The notes: a model not told the origin generated them from the sequence alone. 6,419 bases of DNA from Pseudonocardiales bacterium (GCA_025465385.1 JAODNG010000430.1:1-6419), one strand, 5' to 3'. Shown: positions 1 through 6,125, numbered from the stretch's first letter. Numbers and translations: made by a program.

Positions 1-346
1 CCTGGATCAGGGCCCGGGTCTGTGGGGGCGACGCTGGACCTCCTTCGCCGAGGAAACCACTCGCATCGGCACCAAGACCCCATCCCGGCGGCGGCGATTC
101 GAACAGTCCCAGTAAAGTCGGGGTTCCAGTTTTCCGTAGACGAGGCAGGATCAGTTGTCTTCCATCTTCTCCCCGGAACAGCAGGGTTGCATCCGAGAAA
201 CGACTTGAAGCGCATATGCAGTCAGCCCAGTCGGGGGTCATCGAAAGCGGGATATTCTCATTATGGGCCACAAGGGATTCCCAAACGGGACGGGCATCCG
301 CACCTTCCGCTTCAATGGACATGCGGTAAGCGTGAGATAGCATCAT
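1..346 (-). CDS. FemAB/BioF2-like GNAT transferase, N-terminal part (runs off left edge)
   Basis: The first 115 codons of a minus-strand gene are open without a stop to the window edge, so the catalytic C-terminal half is missing here. The protein begins MMLSHAYRMSIEAEGADARP. It aligns along its whole visible length with the N-terminal part of the complete gene at 2230-3336: about 75 of 112 positions are identical by my hand alignment, including DCIC, FSDATLLFRG, LILPRLR and LGADASGFL. Only a 1-residue and a 2-residue gap are needed. The ATG at 346 is chosen because an AGAGGG ribosome site lies at 355-360, 8 nt upstream, and because the paralogue starts with the same MM. An in-frame ATG at 397 has no ribosome site. 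The gene follows the flippase stop by 55 nt on the same strand, so co-transcription is likely. By family inference it transfers an acyl or aminoacyl group to a cell-envelope or lipid-linked substrate; the acceptor is unknown. Local G+C (about 53%) is far below the flippase. Confidence 0.85.
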   Translation of the reverse strand, partial: MMLSHAYRMSIEAEGADARPVWESLVAHNENIPLSMTPDWADCICASSRFSDATLLFRGEDGRQLILPRLRKTGTPTLLGLFESPPPGWGLGADASGFLGEGGPASPPQTRALIQ

Positions 347-354
347 GCGGCCGA

Positions 355-360
355 CCCTCT
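355..360 (-). promoter_or_regulatory. Ribosome binding site of the edge transferase
   Basis: On the minus strand AGAGGG stands 8 nt before the ATG at 346. It decides between that ATG and an in-frame ATG at 397 that has no purine-rich stretch in front of it. The equivalent place before the paralogue at 3336 has a similar but weaker AAGAGAGA (3348-3355). Confidence 0.5.
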
Positions 361-401
361 CGATAGAGCTCAGTCTCTCGGTCTTGGTCGCGAACATCGA
401 A

Positions 402-2093
402 TCATGACGCCGCACTGGGCCGTCGCGCCATGGTGGCCCGTAGCACCAGTGCATAGACCCCCAGCGCTGCAATCCCACCCAAAGTAAGAACTGCGAGGTT
501 GCTGAGCTGACCACCGCTGTGGACATGCTGGATCCACCACACCGCGCCAGCGACTGGCACCATCGCGACCGTGGCCACCAGCGCGCCGGCAATGGCTCGG
601 AGTTCGATGAACCGCTCAGGCTGGATCACCCGGCGCAGCCGCGTCAGCACCATCCCGGCGGCGGCAAGCTCACCGGCCAGGATGGCCACCACCAGCCAGA
701 CGAGGCGCGATCCATCGGCTGGCACGAGCAGGGCCCCGGCGGCGACCACCACCGTCACGCCGAACGCCACCTCGCTGGCCCGCCGCGGAATGCGGTCGTC
801 CAGCCGCGCATATAGCGCCTGGCTACCGAGGTCGCACAGGCCGCCGACCAGCTGGGCCACCGCCACCACCGCCAGGCAGGTGGCGAGTGGAGCGATCAGG
901 GCGGCATGGCGCAACTCACCGTTGGCGAGAATGTTGGCGGTGGGTCCCGAGAGCACCGCGAGCAACACCAGCAGCGGCAAGCTGGCGATCACGGCATAGG
1001 ACAGCCCTTGGCGCCATGCCGAGCCGAAGGTGACACCGTCCTCGCGATGGGCGGCGTGGGCCAGCCCGGGAAGCGCAGCCATCGACACCGCACGGCCGCT
1101 GACGTAGGACAGCGAGAACAACGTGGCGTAGGACAGTTGCACGACGAAGACGCCACCGGGCACTGAGCCGGCCAGCGCGAGCAGCACGTACATCGCGGCT
1201 GCCGGGCAGGCCGCCACGCCGACCGAGCGCGCCAACCTGCGCGTCACTGCGACTGCCTCGGGGTCGTGGCGCCAACGCATCGATGGGCGGGTGAGCAGAT
1301 CTACCCGCGCCGCACCGAACAGCTGCAAGGCCGCGTGCAGCGCAACACCCGACGTACTGCCCACCCCCAAGACGATTACCAGGCCGACCGGTACGTGATC
1401 GATGTCAAGGCCCGTCCCGTAATACCAGCCGGCCAGCACCACCGTCAGGATCAGAACGACGTTCTCCACGGCCGGTGCGGCCGACGCGAGCGCAAAGCGC
1501 CCACGCGCCCGTTGGGCGGTCATGCCGAGGTAAGCCAGGCAGTTCAGCAGGACCTGCGGGGCGACAAGCAGGACCAGCAACGTGGTGAGCCACAGGCCCC
1601 GGCCACGTTGCGCCGGATCAGGAATCCCGAGGCTCAGCGTCCAGGCGACCACTGGCGCGGCGATCAGCAACAACGCGACGACCGCCGACGAGACCGCGAT
1701 TAGCCAGCCGGCCACCCGGCCGAGCACCTCCCTGGCCCGAGGCAGACCCCCAGCGCCGATGGCACGGACGACGCCAGGCACCAGCACCATCGCCAGTACC
1801 GGCCCGGCGATCAACGTGAACACTATGCTCGGCACGACGTAGCCGGCCTGGAAACAGTTGGCGAAATAGGTGGGCCCCAGCACCGCGCCGATCACGACTA
1901 CCCGCAGCAACCCGGTGGCCCTGCTGATCAGCGTCCAGCAGGCAACCGTGGCCGAGTTCCGCGCCGTGGTGGTGGGTGTTTCCCCCTCAAGCGCTGTCAC
2001 CAGCTCCACCAGCCCGAGATGGTGCACCGGAGCGAGCGTGGAAGCCGGCCTGCCCCACCTCGCCAGGGTTGCACGCCGCGGGACAACCCGCAC
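402..2093 (-). CDS. MurJ/MviN-like polytopic lipid flippase (divergent)
   Basis: A 563-residue integral membrane protein of the MOP superfamily, MurJ/MviN branch. These proteins flip undecaprenyl-linked glycans from the inner to the outer leaflet. The family signature lies at residues 57-108: SR at 57-58, GLLR at 61-64, a region matching the E. coli 'DAFxVAFKLPN' loop at about 79-89, and AGPVLAMVLVP at 96-106. About a dozen or more hydrophobic segments follow to about residue 550. A cytoplasmic N-terminal extension of about 45 residues precedes the first membrane segment, and the C-terminus is a short basic tail. Total length is near the usual 500-550. The start is GTG at 2093, supported by GGAGG at 2100-2104 with 6 nt spacing. 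Several charged residues important in E. coli MurJ seem replaced (D25 by V65, D39 by N79, R52 by F92, R270 by L325 in my alignment), while R18 and R24 correspond to R58 and R64. A dedicated exporter of another lipid-linked glycan is therefore more likely than the essential lipid II flippase. It sits between two paralogous GNAT transferases on the same strand. Confidence 0.85.
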   Translation of the reverse strand: MRVVPRRATLARWGRPASTLAPVHHLGLVELVTALEGETPTTTARNSATVACWTLISRATGLLRVVVIGAVLGPTYFANCFQAGYVVPSIVFTLIAGPVLAMVLVPGVVRAIGAGGLPRAREVLGRVAGWLIAVSSAVVALLLIAAPVVAWTLSLGIPDPAQRGRGLWLTTLLVLLVAPQVLLNCLAYLGMTAQRARGRFALASAAPAVENVVLILTVVLAGWYYGTGLDIDHVPVGLVIVLGVGSTSGVALHAALQLFGAARVDLLTRPSMRWRHDPEAVAVTRRLARSVGVAACPAAAMYVLLALAGSVPGGVFVVQLSYATLFSLSYVSGRAVSMAALPGLAHAAHREDGVTFGSAWRQGLSYAVIASLPLLVLLAVLSGPTANILANGELRHAALIAPLATCLAVVAVAQLVGGLCDLGSQALYARLDDRIPRRASEVAFGVTVVVAAGALLVPADGSRLVWLVVAILAGELAAAGMVLTRLRRVIQPERFIELRAIAGALVATVAMVPVAGAVWWIQHVHSGGQLSNLAVLTLGGIAALGVYALVLRATMARRPSAAS

Positions 2094-2182
2094 ATATTGC
2101 CTCCGGTCGTCGACCTGCTGGCACGCGATGCCATCCCACGCAACGACACCGCCGTTGTCCGCACCGCCGCGTCATCAGACAC
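1997..2182 (-). other. Possible 61-codon leader frame overlapping the flippase start
   Basis: A short frame starts at GTG 2182 behind an excellent GGAGGAG (2188-2194, spacing 5 nt). It reads MSDDAAVRTTAVSLRG and onwards, and ends inside the flippase gene in a different frame. Its first 30 codons have reasonable third-position G+C; the part overlapping the flippase looks like a shadow. It could be a translated leader coupled to flippase translation, the true N-terminus of the flippase joined by a frameshift near 2090, or chance. I do not recognise any family. Confidence 0.25.
2100..2104 (-). promoter_or_regulatory. Shine-Dalgarno site setting the flippase GTG start
   Basis: GGAGG on the minus strand is 6 nt before GTG 2093, the flippase frame. 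It is 4 nt before an ATG at 2095 that is in another frame and leads only to the 61-codon overlapping frame ending at 1997. The spacing favours GTG 2093. Confidence 0.55.
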
Positions 2183-2229
2183 AACCGCTCCTCCACCGAA
2201 GTTCCTGACCGGGGACCATCAGGTCAGCA

Positions 2230-3336
2230 TTATCGGGCGCTCTGGCTTAACCTACCCGTGTGCACGAGCCGCATTGCGGCTTGGACACTGTGCTTGGCCG
2301 CGTCGTAGCACTTGGCTTCGGTAGCCACCGTGGGAAATTTCTCGAAGTAGTAGATGTGCACGGGGACTTCACCTGCCCCAAAAGTACCCTTGAATCTCTT
2401 CAAATCAGCAGTTTGGGATAGGCCGAAATCATAGCTTTGCCGTTCACCGGCACAGGCGGCCTCGATCGCGCAACGATGGAGAAGTTCGTTCGCGCCGGTG
2501 CCACGCGAACGTTCTTTGTCCATCGCGCCCCGCCAGTAGGTAACTCGTGGTCCCCTCGTCAAATTGATAATCCCAGCGATAGGCTCGCCCTGCCGCCACG
2601 CTATCCAAACAGTGCAATACTCCCCCAACCTGCGGGCCACTGTTGCGAACTTTTTGAGCGGGTGCTGGCGCTGTGCAAGCCAGCGCATCAACGTTAGCGG
2701 ATAACCTCTCTCCTGAGCCCATCTGTCGACGGAACTTCGGTATAGTACGTCGAAGACCGGAATCAGCCGCCCAGTACTGTCCGACTCCACGACAACGCCC
2801 CGTCGTTCCGCTTTCCGGCAATTGGATCGCACCTTACCCGTAAACTGTTTCGACCAGACTGAAGAAAAACCACCGCAGAGATCGAGTACCTGCGCGGTCC
2901 GGGCGATGGAATAGACTGTGCTTGGAACCGCTGATGCCCAGACCTGGGCATCCTCCTTACCCACCACGACGCGGGTGCGCAGACCAGGATGACGTCGGAT
3001 TTCCTGGATCAGTGCACTGGTCTCTCTGGGCGACGGTGGCCCTCCTTCGCTGAGGAAACCGCTCGCATCAGCGCCCAGATTCCAATGGCGCGGAGGTGAG
3101 GCGAATATCCCCGGAAGCGCGGGGTTCCGCAGCCGAGGCAGGATCAATCGACGTCCATCGTCTCCTCGAAACAGCAGAGTCGCGTCTGAGAAATGGTCGG
3201 AACTACATATGCAATCAGTCCACTGCGGTGTCTTGGAAAGCGCGATGCTCTGGTCTTGCTTGACCAGGTCTGCCCACGCCGGACGGGCATCGATACCCGC
3301 AGCTTCAATAGACACGCGGTAGGCTTGCAGCATCAT
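2230..3336 (-). CDS. FemAB/BioF2-like GNAT-fold transferase
   Basis: A 368-residue soluble protein with no signal peptide. The C-terminal half matches the Acetyltransf_6 (BioF2-like)/FemAB pattern: a basic helix RSNCRKAERRG at 170-180; YRSSVDRW at 199-206; a strand with GEPIAGIINL at 250-259 followed by VTYWRGAMD at 265-273; then the hallmark YDFG at 302-305 and RFKGTFGA at 314-321. FemAB members transfer aminoacyl groups from tRNA to peptidoglycan precursors; other members acylate sugars or lipids. Which applies here cannot be read from the sequence. The N-terminal 110 residues are closely matched by the paralogue at 1-346. The ATG at 3336 begins MMLQAYR, matching the paralogue, with a modest AAGAGAGA 11 nt upstream; the frame is open further upstream but has no better start. 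The gene ends 136 nt before the flippase start. Sampled G+C is 50-55%, much lower than the flippase, which suggests transfer from another lineage. Confidence 0.85.
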   Translation of the reverse strand: MMLQAYRVSIEAAGIDARPAWADLVKQDQSIALSKTPQWTDCICSSDHFSDATLLFRGDDGRRLILPRLRNPALPGIFASPPRHWNLGADASGFLSEGGPPSPRETSALIQEIRRHPGLRTRVVVGKEDAQVWASAVPSTVYSIARTAQVLDLCGGFSSVWSKQFTGKVRSNCRKAERRGVVVESDSTGRLIPVFDVLYRSSVDRWAQERGYPLTLMRWLAQRQHPLKKFATVARRLGEYCTVWIAWRQGEPIAGIINLTRGPRVTYWRGAMDKERSRGTGANELLHRCAIEAACAGERQSYDFGLSQTADLKRFKGTFGAGEVPVHIYYFEKFPTVATEAKCYDAAKHSVQAAMRLVHTGRLSQSAR

Positions 3337-3386
3337 GGTGTGGCCAGTCTCTCTTGATGCATCGATCTGCGGGTCCAGCCTCTGGA

Positions 3387-3415
3387 AAAGAAATACTCCT
3401 GGCAGGGGCCGTCAA
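3387..3415 (-). promoter_or_regulatory. Weak candidate promoter of the transferase-flippase cluster
   Basis: On the minus strand TTGACG (3410-3415) resembles a -35 box. At 17 bp spacing it is followed by TTCTTT (3387-3392), which is a poor -10; TATTTC at 15 bp is the alternative. The position, 51 bp before the ATG at 3336, fits. The match is mostly in the -35 box, so it may be chance. Confidence 0.2.
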
Positions 3416-3706
3416 GGGCAAGGCCGGGCACCGCCTAGACTCCGCGCTCGGCCTCCGCCCCCGCCTCCGCTGATGGAGCGGGATACCGACCGCTGGCAGA
3501 CCTGCGGTGGCTGCGACGCTACTCGCTGCAAGTTGCTGGGCATGCCCTGTAATCGCAACGACGCCAGATGACGTTACGGAACGTGGCCGACACCAGCGCG
3601 TCGTCCTCAAGCTGACTGGCCACCGCGATGCTGGCCGAAGAGTCGGGTGCGTTCACCCATGGCGCGCTCCGGCAGGTGAGCGCAGGTTAGGCGAGGCTCC
3701 AGGAGG
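3416..3706. other. Stretch without a recognisable gene
   Basis: Nothing identifiable is intact here. The most protein-like frame is a 45-codon minus-strand one from GTG 3656 to TAG 3519, which includes SSASIAVASQLEDDALVSAT. It has fair third-position G+C but no ribosome site and no family I recognise. It could be a relic of the same decayed region as the adjoining TetR remnant. Confidence 0.3.
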
Positions 3707-3723
3707 TTAGGCGGTCTCCAGCG
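3684..3723. repeat. Two-copy 20-bp tandem repeat
   Basis: AGGTTAGGCG occurs at 3684-3693 and again at 3704-3713, each followed by a CTCCAG shifted by one base, giving two 20-bp units. Read on the minus strand each unit holds a GCC TAA, so the end of the TetR remnant has a stop codon in two frames. A small slippage duplication is the simplest explanation. Confidence 0.55.
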
Positions 3724-4082
3724 AGCGCGCGCACGTCCCAGCGGGCGCAATCGGGGGCCTCACCCAGTCGCCGAGATGCCGGTTGCCCAAGGCGGCGGCG
3801 AACCTGCGGTTTCTCAACCTGCTCTGCGTGGCGGACCCACCGCACGGCACGAGGTCGGCGACAAACGTGGACAGCGCCTGACGCGGTTCGCGCTGTACCG
3901 CCGCTGCGCCACAACTCGAGCAGCTGCCGGTGGCCGTCGGCAAACATCGCGTCGTACAGGTCGAGCTTCGATGCGAAGTACACATACAACGATGGCTGCC
4001 GAAGACCAACAGCTACGCCGAGATCCCGCAACGCAACACCGTCCCTGCGACCGAGGTCGCCTGGCGCTCGGTCACGGGTGGC
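3707..4082 (-). pseudogene. Decayed TetR-family transcriptional regulator
   Basis: One minus-strand frame (about 4079-3906) encodes an unmistakable TetR DNA-binding domain: TRDR, then RRDGVALRDLGVAVGLRQPS, LYVYFASK and LYDAMFADGHRQLLELWR. This corresponds to helices 1-4 with the helix-turn-helix and the conserved YxYFxSK. The first helix is several residues short of the usual TRDRILDAA type. After LELWR the continuation moves to another frame, where REPRQALSTFVADLVP resembles the start of a TetR ligand-binding domain; that frame then ends in LETA and a stop at 3707. Beyond it neither frame gives a convincing full-length C-terminal domain. No plausible ribosome site or start precedes the domain. 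At least one frameshift plus a shortened N-terminus point to a pseudogene; a sequencing frameshift could explain only part of this. The gene faces away from the SDR gene at 4582, the usual layout of a TetR repressor and its oxidoreductase target, so it may once have regulated that gene. Confidence 0.75.
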
Positions 4083-4395
4083 GCTGCTCAGGTTCCGGAC
4101 TGCTCGGCTCAGCGATCGAATCGAAGCGCTCGGCGGCACGCCCGGGATTGCAGCCAGCCGGTAGGGAAAATGGCCGCCGCCTGTGAAGACATCCGACCAC
4201 CGAAGCGCCAGCCTTGCTCATGGCAGCCCGCCACGCCGCAGTATGCGGCGCCGGCGATCGCTGAGGAGGGAACGAGCGCAGAGCATCTGTCGCCTCCGGG
4301 AGTTGCCAGCCGGGCGTCGCTGCCCGCGGGCAACTGCCGCTCAAGCTCACGGACAGCAGGTCAGCATGACGCGTGCATCGGAGAGTCCGGTTATA
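4083..4395. other. Stretch without a recognisable gene
   Basis: Open frames exist on both strands, as expected at this G+C, but none has a ribosome site or a recognisable motif. It contains a small perfect hairpin, CGCCGCA-gta-TGCGGCG (4234-4250), of unknown meaning. It may include the lost N-terminal and promoter part of the TetR remnant. Confidence 0.3.
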
Positions 4396-4434
4396 GCCCG
4401 GCCCGTGTAATCCTCCCCGACGCACGGGCCGGGC
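4396..4434. repeat. Perfect 12-bp inverted repeat upstream of the SDR gene
   Basis: GCCCGGCCCGTG (4396-4407) and CACGGGCCGGGC (4423-4434) are exact reverse complements separated by 15 nt. The RNA stem would be very stable on either strand. Neither side is followed by a T-run, so it is not a classical intrinsic terminator, although actinobacterial terminators often lack one. It could insulate the SDR gene from read-through, or be an operator-like site between the former TetR gene and the SDR gene. I see no clear sigma-70 promoter between it and the SDR start. Confidence 0.6.
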
Positions 4435-4571
4435 GCCTCCCGACTCCTGCGTAGGTCAAATGCGGTCCCGAGCTCTCGATCAGCCCTTGCTCATCCCCGC
4501 GGTGGGCCGTTCAGCACACCCAGTCAGGGAAGTCTCATCGCTTCCGCCAGTCGAGCACGAGAACACGCCGC

Positions 4572-4576
4572 AGGAG
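4572..4576 (+). promoter_or_regulatory. Ribosome binding site of the SDR gene
   Basis: AGGAG is 5 nt before the ATG at 4582. It fixes the start at MERLTGK, the normal SDR N-terminus just before the first beta strand. Confidence 0.7.
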
Positions 4577-4581
4577 CAGAC

Positions 4582-5346
4582 ATGGAACGCTTGACAGGCA
4601 AGGTCGCGGTCGTGACCGGAGCCAGCCGTGGCATCGGGCGCGCGGTGGCCATCCGGCTGGCCGCCGAGGGCGCGGCCGTGGCGGTCAACTACCGCGCGGA
4701 CCGCGGATCCGCGGAATCTCTGGTGACCGAACTGAGCGGTCGCGGGGCACGGGCGATGGCATTCCAGGCCGATGTCAGCGAGCCGGACCAGATAGGGCAG
4801 CTCATGGACTCTGCAGCCCAGGCCCTGGGCGGCCTGGACATCCTGGTCAGCAACGCGGGTATCGAACACTTCGGACCGCTCGAAGACATCACCCCGGCCG
4901 ACTTCGACCGGGTGTTCGCCACGAACACCCGAGGGCAATTGTTCGCGGTGCAGCATGCTGCCCGTCATTTAGGTCCTGGCGGGCGCATCGTACTGACCTC
5001 GTCGATCAGCGCCCACAAGTCGGTGTTCCACCACACCCTCTACGCCGCCAGCAAGGCAGCCGTCGAGGCCATGGCGCTCAACCTCGCCGCCGAATTGGGT
5101 CAGCGCCAAATCACCATCAATGCCATCGCCCCCGGCGGTACCAACACCGACATGTCGGCCAAGGCCACCCCCCATTACATCCACCCCGATCTGCCCCTCG
5201 ACAGAGACACGGCAGTCAAGGTGATGAGTGCGCTGGGCCGGTTCGCCGAACCCGACGAAATTGCTGCCACCGTCGCGTTCCTGGTGTCCGACGACGCCGA
5301 CTACATCACAGGCCGCACGATCCCCATCGACGGTGGCTGGTTCTGA
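4582..5346 (+). CDS. Classical short-chain dehydrogenase/reductase (FabG/naphthol-reductase-like)
   Basis: A 254-residue cytoplasmic NAD(P)-dependent oxidoreductase of usual SDR length. It shows the cofactor motif TGASRGIG at 12-19, NAG at 91-93, the structural Asn N115 in TNTRG, catalytic S141, Y154 and K158 (YAASK), and PGG at 184-186 followed by TNTDM. It ends IDGGWF, as FabG-type proteins do. R16 and R38 after the second strand favour NADP(H). The segment after PGG, with an insertion around HYIHPDLPLD, resembles ketoreductases of the tetrahydroxynaphthalene/versicolorin reductase type as well as glucose 1-dehydrogenase-like SDRs. The substrate cannot be told from sequence alone; reduction of a keto group on a polyketide, lipid or xenobiotic is plausible. 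The ATG at 4582 has AGGAG at 4572-4576, 5 nt upstream. It stands alone on the plus strand, downstream of a TetR remnant facing the other way. No frameshift is seen and all key residues are present, so it looks functional. Confidence 0.95.
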   Translation: MERLTGKVAVVTGASRGIGRAVAIRLAAEGAAVAVNYRADRGSAESLVTELSGRGARAMAFQADVSEPDQIGQLMDSAAQALGGLDILVSNAGIEHFGPLEDITPADFDRVFATNTRGQLFAVQHAARHLGPGGRIVLTSSISAHKSVFHHTLYAASKAAVEAMALNLAAELGQRQITINAIAPGGTNTDMSAKATPHYIHPDLPLDRDTAVKVMSALGRFAEPDEIAATVAFLVSDDADYITGRTIPIDGGWF

Positions 5347-5401
5347 CCACGCTGCGCCGATCCAGCAGTGCGGCGTACACGACCTTGCGGTCGAGCGGTC
5401 G

Positions 5402-5770
5402 TCAGCATAATGCGCTGGCACTGGTGAGACTGCTGGCAAGCGCGATCGCGCAGACGACTTGGCTGGCTTCCGCCTTGTGGAACGTTAAGGGGTGCTGTGC
5501 GGTGATGGGGCCGGCACTGACGGTCCGATGGAGCACGTCGTCGGGAATCAGGAGGGCTGCCACGATGTCGTCGCGGAGCAGCCCCCTCAAGCACGACGCT
5601 GCCTATTCTTGGTCGGCGAGTCAGATCATCGCTTCCTCATCGTCAGCGACGATCATGTGCGCATATTCATAGGTCAAGTTGCCGAGCCCGATCTTCCGCC
5701 GGCTGCCGACGATCTACCCGCGCGCCTGCGTGGCGATGCCGCGAAGCGGGTATTCCTCAGACCAAATACC
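5402..5770 (-). pseudogene. Decayed coding frame with three in-frame stops, family unknown
   Basis: Reading the minus strand in one frame from about 5770 down to the TGA at 5402 gives a continuous protein-like sequence broken by TAG (5714-5716), TGA (5621-5623) and TAG (5603-5605). Fragments include SEEYPLRGIATQARG, then KIGLGNLTYEYAHMIVADDE, LADQE, and a last open part RGLLRDDIVAALLIPDDVLH through ASSLTSASALC. My counts of G+C by codon position in this frame are roughly 63/50/78%, the pattern of coding DNA in a GC-rich genome. The opposite strand, which has no stop over most of this stretch, would give 78/50/63%, which argues against a plus-strand gene. The stops could derive from CGA, CAG or TGG by single transitions. 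The upstream end is unclear because the frame stays open into the start of the gene at 5791. I do not recognise the family. Confidence 0.45.
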
Positions 5771-5777
5771 ACGTGTC

Positions 5778-5782
5778 AGGAG
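5778..5782 (+). promoter_or_regulatory. Ribosome binding site of the small membrane protein
   Basis: AGGAG lies 8 nt before the ATG at 5791 and overlaps the coding part of the alternative upstream GTG at 5773. This is the reason for preferring the ATG. Confidence 0.5.
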
Positions 5783-5790
5783 AGTGGCAG

Positions 5791-6078
5791 ATGGCAGAGT
5801 ATGCCGAGGATGGGATGGTTGTGCGCGCCGGCTCGCTCGAGATCGACGTGCCCCGGTCGTTGGGCTTTTTCGGCGGCATCGCCGCCGGAGTCGCCCTGGG
5901 GCTGCTTGAGCCGCCGCTGGCCCTATTCATCGCGGCCGTTCCGTTCGTGAAGATGCTCAGCGATCAGCGCGCGCCCACTCCGATGCGCTTTATCGGGTTA
6001 CTCGGCGAAGGCGCCGCGAAACCGGTCGGCAGCAGCGGCGAGGGAACGGTCCGCCTGTCCCAGGAACCCGACAAATAG
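5791..6078 (+). CDS. Small membrane protein of unknown function
   Basis: A 95-residue protein starting MAEYAEDGMVVRAGSLEIDV. A single hydrophobic region runs from about residue 24 to 54, with a central Glu-Pro-Pro (40-42) that could make it a re-entrant or two-pass hairpin. A polar tail rich in Gly and Ser (about 72-95) ends QEPDK. There is no signal-peptidase site and no catalytic motif. The ATG at 5791 is chosen because AGGAG (5778-5782) sits 8 nt upstream; an in-frame GTG at 5773 would add six residues but has no ribosome site. It lies 444 nt after the SDR stop with a remnant of opposite direction between them, so the two are unlikely to form an operon. It resembles short uncharacterised actinobacterial membrane proteins in general character, but I cannot name a family. 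Confidence 0.6.
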   Translation: MAEYAEDGMVVRAGSLEIDVPRSLGFFGGIAAGVALGLLEPPLALFIAAVPFVKMLSDQRAPTPMRFIGLLGEGAAKPVGSSGEGTVRLSQEPDK

Positions 6079-6125
6079 CACTAAACGCGGGTAACGTGGT
6101 ATGCGGCCGCGAGCGGTGAGTCTCG

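Noticed and set aside
22..366. Plus-strand frame at the left edge
   Set aside because: The opposite strand encodes a clear paalogue of the 368-residue transferase through to the edge; the plus frame is its shadow.
2205..2227. CTGACC/GGTCAG hairpin between transferase and flippase as a terminator
   Set aside because: Only 6 bp with an 11-nt loop and no T-run; the two genes are probably co-transcribed.
519..2308. Several plus-strand frames opposite the flippase
   Set aside because: They are low-complexity Arg/Ala/Pro/Thr-rich mirrors of a well-supported minus-strand membrane protein and have no motifs of their own.
4234..4250. CGCCGCA-gta-TGCGGCG as a TetR operator
   Set aside because: It is palindromic, but it lies far from the SDR start, shows no second copy, and cannot be told from chance hairpins in GC-rich DNA.
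5380..5393. CGACC-ttgc-GGTCG hairpin after the SDR stop as a terminator
   Set aside because: The stem is only 5 bp and there is no T-run; such hairpins are frequent by chance at this G+C.
5492..5950. Long plus-strand frame across the SDR to small-protein gap
   Set aside because: Its codon-position composition (first-position G+C above third-position) is that of an antisense shadow, it has no ribosome site, and it runs into the small membrane gene in another frame.
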